Below, one piece after another: positions 59,495-64,000 of a DNA stretch of 64,000 nt; positions within the stretch are counted from its first letter, which is position 1, and each line of letters opens with the position of its first letter. Position numbers and translations under genes: made by a program. The notes below the pieces were generated by a model. It saw nothing but the letters and a program-made list of their open reading frames with translations, was not told the origin of the DNA and did no database searches. The stretch covers positions 310,758,734 through 310,822,733 of the forward strand of contig CM077115.1 in NCBI GenBank assembly GCA_039619475.1, in the 5' to 3' direction. Source of the DNA: Icerya purchasi. Lineage: Eukaryota; Arthropoda; Insecta; Hemiptera; Monophlebidae.

Positions 59495-60215
59495 CATTAT
59501 TAACTTTTAACTGCCAAAGTTTACAAAATCATATTCTAGATTTCATTGATCCAATTATTCAAAAAATTGTAATCTTCTATTACTTTCTGAAATGTGGATG
59601 AGAAATGAAGAAAAAGTTGCCCTTCAAAATTTCAATTGCATTTCTCTCATTATACACGAGAAAATATTCGCGCTGGTGGAGATTCAATATATCAAAACTC
59701 TGAAGATATCGTCAACATTTGTATACAAAATATGAATATGATTTTGTCAAACATTATTGAATTGAATATTAGGTATTCATCAGTTAGCGACATTTGTTCG
59801 GTTGTTTGTAAAATAGGAAACGATGTTGAAGTAGTTATTGCAGCTATTTATATATTCCCAAATCAAATGGTTGACTATATTACATTATTTATTTATCGAT
59901 CGCTGTTAGAATACTACTGAAGGGAAGGTTCTAAATTACTCGAACAAAATTTTCATAAACTTCCACTCATATTAGCTGGGGACTTTAACGTTGACTTCAA
60001 TAACAAAGAAAAATCTGAAGCACTAACATTCTTTTTATTAGATACATTTTATTTAAGTATTAATAATCATCCAGCGCGGTATACAATAAAATACTGTACT
60101 ACAGTCGATGCTGTTTTTTCGAGATACTTGGACAAAGTTGAATTTCAAACATATGTATCTTATTATGGTTACCGTAAGCCAATAATTTCTATTATACAAT
60201 ATGATGAAAATGTTT
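59495..60215 (+). pseudogene. Helentron AP-like endonuclease domain
   Basis: Read with small shifts: LLTFNCQSLQNHILDFI (59499-59550) is the N-terminal strand with the metal-binding Asn. A LSETWM block follows at about 59580-59600 (Glu), also broken by a shift. VVIAAIYIFPNQ (59830-59865) is the Y-x-P strand and LILAGDFNVDFNN (59968-60006) the G-D-F-N motif. TTVDAVFSR (60097-60125) is next, then YGYRKPIIS (60166-60195), where the family normally has a catalytic His before the final Pro; here it reads Arg. The altered terminal residue and stops show it is inactive. In this position, directly behind a Helitron-type helicase, it supports Helentron rather than LINE identity. Confidence 0.8.
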
Positions 60216-60857
60216 AATATTTATTTACATACATTCTATCCATTGATGATTGATTTGATTCGTTTCTTTACTTACAACTCCAACTCGCTCTATTCAGTAA
60301 GTATCACTTATTAAATTAATATTAAAGAGAAATTGTAAATCCTAGATAATTAAATAAAATAATGTTGATAATGGTAATGTTTAATAATGATAATAAAATA
60401 ATTGTTTCTTCCACAAAAATTATTGTTTTATTCCAAGAAAAAGCGTAAGGAACGCTGTTCCTAACTGGGGTCCCATGACCGCACTAGTTTTTATTATTTA
60501 ATTTTCTATTTTTCGGTAAACTAATTATATGTATACTGAACTATTAAAACTACTATACCCAAATACTTAAACATTGAAGTGTTACGTATTTATTGTTCGT
60601 ACTGATTACTGGAACCACCACAGTGATGAATTCTCGATTCCTTCGATTACTTCTTCATAATTGTATGTTATAATTTGTTATTATTTATAATTATTTTAAA
60701 GTAATTGGTTCCACTAAACAGTCGTAATTTCAGGAATCATTTTTTTCTAATAAATTACCAAAAGTAATCGATTACACCTAACTCTAATTGAGAATAGATT
60801 ACATGTAATCTTGCTAATTACAAAATACCTAACTTCTAATATATATATATATATATA

Positions 60858-60920
<63 letters not shown>

Positions 60921-62340
60921 GTTAGAAGTTGGTTTTTGAAACACTAGAATTAGTTAAACTTTCATTTATTTATTTTACACGATGTGTAATTAAGAATATT
61001 CTGTAAGATAAGATATATGCTAGTTTGCACGTCGTATGTATCCTACAAGTAAATAGCCCAGATAAATACACATTTATTCCGCGAAAGAGGAATTAAAAAA
61101 TTACTATTACAAAATTTCTGTTCATTTAGTATATAAGACGTTATAACTGTGTGTGTGTGTGCACGAACACATATAAAATCCAAAATAACATACAGATTGT
61201 TTCAGTTTTACATAGTTTCATACATCGCCGCGACCTTTCTATATTGGGTAATATCGAAATTTACAAAAAAGGTTTTGAAGCCATTGCAAAATCTCTTACG
61301 GACCTATTAAAGTTTGGCGGTAAATCCTAAAATTGAAACGCAAAATTGTTAAATAGAATTGATAAAATACTTTAATACCGATAAAATAATAAAAATTATA
61401 AATGCAACAATAAACATTAAATGAACATAAATGAATATTCTAGAAACTTTATGCATACTTCAGATGATTTTCATTATTTTATTAACTAATTAACAAATAG
61501 GAGATGAGTACATAAATTACTCTGTGTACGCTTTAGTATTGTTTAAAAACTTTCCTTTTATATCCTGCCTCCGAAGGGGAGATCACCTTATTCTCGTTTT
61601 CCTTCGAATGCGCAGAATCGTTTCCTCTCGTTGGGCATATAATTTGTTTAACGTCACATCTCTTTTCTCTCAACTTTAATCGTGACCTTATTTTGAAATA
61701 AATCAATCCTTTATAAGTTTAAAACTCGTTGTCCTATTATACTATCGTCAATTTATTGATGATAATATTTCTCTCCGCCAAAAGCGATGGCGTTTTCGTA
61801 ATGACAACTTTAACCTGATTTTCATACAAACCCACTTACTGATTTGCTTACGAAAGCTTCTGATGATTTCGTACCTTTCGTTCATTCTAAGTATATACAT
61901 TTAATTTACTTCTTCGTAGCGCTTAAAAAGTTAAGAAAAAATATATACACTTGACGACAAAAATAACGTAAGATTAGTGCTAACAGGTAAGGTAATAAAA
62001 ATTAGATTAACATCGTAATGACTGAAACGATAAATCGTTTAAAATTCAGAAATAAAACGGATCTCTTCTTTTAATTGAAGTATTTAGAAAATACAACTAA
62101 TAAGTTCCCTCTCTTTTGAGTAATTCTAGTTATAAAATTCTAATATCTGTTTGCAGGTTGTTTCTGTGCAATATTTTGATAACAACCTATTCAAGCATCG
62201 TTACAAATAATATGGAACAAGCTTGTCCATAATTAACTAAGCTCTTCGACTACAATTAGAGAAAAAAAAAACGCTTGGTCACAATGGTGATCCTAGTGCG
62301 TAAGTTAAAATTAAAATTTTCCTAGAATAATCGTTTTCTA
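60216..62340. other. Intronic-type sequence with a TA array
   Basis: A (TA)n array with a central TGTGTG lies at 60838-60920. It is bracketed by an inverted pair 'ctaacttctaa' (60828-60838) and 'ttagaagttgg' (60922-60932), so the whole can fold back. A (GT)n lies near 61149-61162. No gene is recognised. Confidence 0.5.
60828..60932. repeat. TA array flanked by inverted repeat
   Basis: Non-AT flanks AACTTCTAA and TTAGAAGTT are reverse complements on either side of about 80 bp of TA repeats, forming a long potential cruciform. Confidence 0.8.
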
Positions 62341-62417
62341 TATAGTAAGTTATAACAAATACAAATATAACGAAACAAATTTGTTTGTTATATTTGCATT
62401 TGTTATAATTTACTATA
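62341..62417. repeat. Near-perfect hairpin, about 38-bp arms
   Basis: The left arm TATAGTAAGTTATAACAAAT continues ACAAATATAACGAAACAAAT. The right arm, reverse-complemented, reads TATAGTAAATTATAACAAAT and GCAAATATAACAAACAA. There are two substitutions and one gap over nearly 40 bp with essentially no loop. It could be a small fold-back element or a hairpin formed by inverted duplication. Confidence 0.88.
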
Positions 62418-63164
62418 TTCTATAATTAATAAACAGGGTGTTAAAAGAGATTCTTTATTAGTCGTTTTTTTAGTTTCATGTTATTATTGACCATACTATA
62501 CTGGATTGATTTCCTAAAGTGATGTCGAAAAAGGTACTATAATTTTTAACGCGATTATTATTATCACGCATTTTGTTTAAATATCATAAAAATGGTTCAA
62601 CACGTTTATTTCGGGAAAAAATTATGAATTATTAAGAAGTGCGGACATGTTTCGAAGTCAAATGAGCCCACATTCATGGTGAATTAATTATTGCCTAAAT
62701 GGGGTATAGATGTTTAGTAGTTTTACAATTCCCGTTAGTAATTTGAGTAAACTCGGAGAAAGCTTAATAGTTCCCAGACCAAAATATGATTTCGTTACTA
62801 ACAATAATATTTCGATTGTTTGCCGATTGTTTAGTCCTATACCATTACGCAGATTTGTGGATTCTGAATATAGGTTAATGATAATTATACTATTAGTAAT
62901 ATTTTTCGGATGGAGCATATCGTAGATTATTATTTAAATTGATAAAAAAAAATTTACTTTTCGTTTCACCCTTTCGATTTTTTTTTTTTTTTTATTAATT
63001 AATTAATTTTTTTTTTATGGACAAATCAGTCATTCGCAGTTATTGTTCCTTGGTGCGTGTACCTTTCCAATAGAACGATAATAGGAAGAATGCTTTGAAC
63101 CTAGGAAAAAGAGAATATAGAAGAAAAAAAAAAGTGTAGGTCGTTATTCTTTGTGCAGAAAAAC
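62418..63164. other. AT-rich spacer
   Basis: Overlapping opposite-strand frames at 62688-62925 have no domain I recognise. T-tracts lie near 62979-62995. Confidence 0.45.
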
Positions 63165-63630
63165 AAAAAATAACAAACTGTTTTTTTAAAAAAATGCCGA
63201 CTTCAAGATTTTGTTATAAAAGTTTAATAAAACTGCACTAACAGGTGATAAATAATAAAAATGCACTAAAAGATGAAAAATATATTTCAGAGTGATACAC
63301 CTTAAGTGGTGATATTATCGGAATTCTAATACAACACTGATACCTTAATTAGAGTAGGCACCAAATTAAAATTACAATATCTAGAAACAATTTAATGAAT
63401 ATTTAATGCAATTTTTAATTATTATTGTAATATGAATTTGGTGCTGACTCTAATAAGTATTAATGTTGTATAAAAATTTCCAAAGTATCACATTTTAGGT
63501 TATATCACTGTGAAATATATTTTTTATCGAATAATTGTTTTTCAATTTTTAGTGCATTTTTATTAAATCTTTTTAAAATAAACCTTGAAGTCGGTACTTT
63601 TTTTTTTTTTTAACAGTTTATTTTACAATT
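63165..63630. mobile_element. Fold-back element, about 200-bp imperfect arms
   Basis: The left arm (CCGACTTCAAG at 63197, AATGCACTAAAA, TATATTTCAGAGTGATA, GATA, TACAACACTGATAC, TTAGAGTAGGCACCAAATT) is matched in inverted order on the right. There, reverse-complemented, are CCGACTTCAAG (63594-63584), AATGCACTAAAA, TATATTTCACAGTGATA, TACAACATTAATAC and TTAGAGTCAGCACCAAATT. The centre lies near 63400. Pairing extends outward through A/T runs to 'ataacaaactgtt' and its counterpart near 63165 and 63625. No coding capacity is seen. It is a long-TIR MITE or foldback-type element with diverged arms. Confidence 0.85.
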
Positions 63631-64000
63631 TTTAGTATTGTACTTAAATTTTTTTTCTTACTAAAAACTAACTTTTTTATCACATTATTCTCTATATTTT
63701 ACTTACACACTTATGTTACGTAAATCTCGAATTAAACTAATTTAATCATACGGCCAAGTTAAAATCATTTTTCAAGTAACTAAATAAATAACAATTTTGT
63801 TAACTTTTTTATTATTCCCCTCGGAATTTTTTAATTTGAAAAATCTATGTGGTGAATTCACGTGGCACATCATTATTTTGATGAATTTATCGTTTAAGAT
63901 CAGATTAAAGAATTCCATAATAATTTCACCTTATTTACGAGTATAAATACTGTTTGTTTTTCTACAATTAATTTTTAAAATTTTTCTTTAATTTAACGGA
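63631..64000. other. AT-rich end of window
   Basis: No gene, element or notable motif is recognised. Confidence 0.5.

Larger units (their letters stand above)
57900..60215 (+). mobile_element. Helentron (Helitron2-type) relic
   Basis: A Pif1/Helitron-family helicase (57915-59467) is followed at once by an AP-like endonuclease domain (59495-60215) in the same orientation. Helitrons replicate by a rolling-circle-like route, and the helicase unwinds DNA behind a Rep nuclease. A C-terminal endonuclease of the non-LTR retrotransposon type is the hallmark of Helentrons. I see no Rep domain upstream, where a tandem repeat lies at 57.5 kb, so the 5' part is lost or absent. Several shifts and stops make it inactive. 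A 54-bp LINE tail is inserted in the helicase. The 3' terminus is not certain. A hairpin AGGAACgctGTTCCT at 60448-60462 is one candidate neighbour. Confidence 0.82.

Noticed and set aside
1..64000. CRISPR array, prokaryotic operon or phage-like system
   Set aside because: No spaced direct repeats, no dense same-strand gene runs and no ribosome-binding-site-led genes. Intron-like DNA, splice signals and eukaryotic transposons dominate.

Overview
The window is animal nuclear DNA: AT-rich, full of A/T tracts, simple repeats and decayed transposons, with almost no coding sequence. It has no operons, rRNA, CRISPR array or prokaryotic gene layout. The only host exon I can support is a 146-bp exon at 46034-46179 (+). 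It carries the second half of a WW domain (NHITRTTTWEDPRK) followed by a Ser/Gln-rich linker. The sequence and the splice position, inside the Asn codon just before the conserved His, fit WW domain 1 of Yorkie/YAP, the Hippo-pathway coactivator. The rest reads as very long introns around it. Mariner, pogo, LINE and Helentron relics in introns of this size suggest an insect with a large genome, perhaps a hemipteran. The species is inference.

Layout. 1-9 kb: intronic DNA with a dispersed repeat family (4.0-4.3 kb minus, 7.1-8.0 kb plus, including a 148-bp tandem duplication) and a perfect 19-bp hairpin. 9-21 kb: simple repeats and two GC-richer islands (8.85-9.7 and 19.3-20.0 kb). 21.8-23.1 kb: a full-length mariner with one stop and one frameshift. 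24.4-25.4 kb: a pogo/Tigger-like relic with TIRs. 26.4-27.4 kb: a second mariner relic (minus). 29.7-31.1 kb: a degenerate LINE endonuclease/RT (plus). 34.7-35.9 kb: a GC-richer island. 38.4-39.1 kb: an internally deleted mariner. 39.8-40.0 kb: a small palindromic element holding tandem repeats. 40.2-41.7 kb: a third mariner-like relic. 42.4-43.0 kb: a LINE tail and RTE-like debris. 46.0 kb: the yorkie exon. 50.2-51.3 kb: a LINE 3' end with a clean RNase H frame (minus). 54.1 kb: a 30-bp higher-order repeat. 57.9-60.2 kb: a Helentron relic, a Pif1-family helicase followed by an AP-like endonuclease, itself split by a 54-bp LINE-tail insertion with a 13-bp target-site duplication. 62.3-63.6 kb: two large hairpin elements.

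How it fits together: apart from the one exon, the sequence records successive transposon insertions in an intron. Four LINE tails of apparently one family all lie on the minus strand relative to the gene. The Helentron is the most informative find. No intact mobile-element gene is visible. The longest undamaged domain is the LINE RNase H frame.
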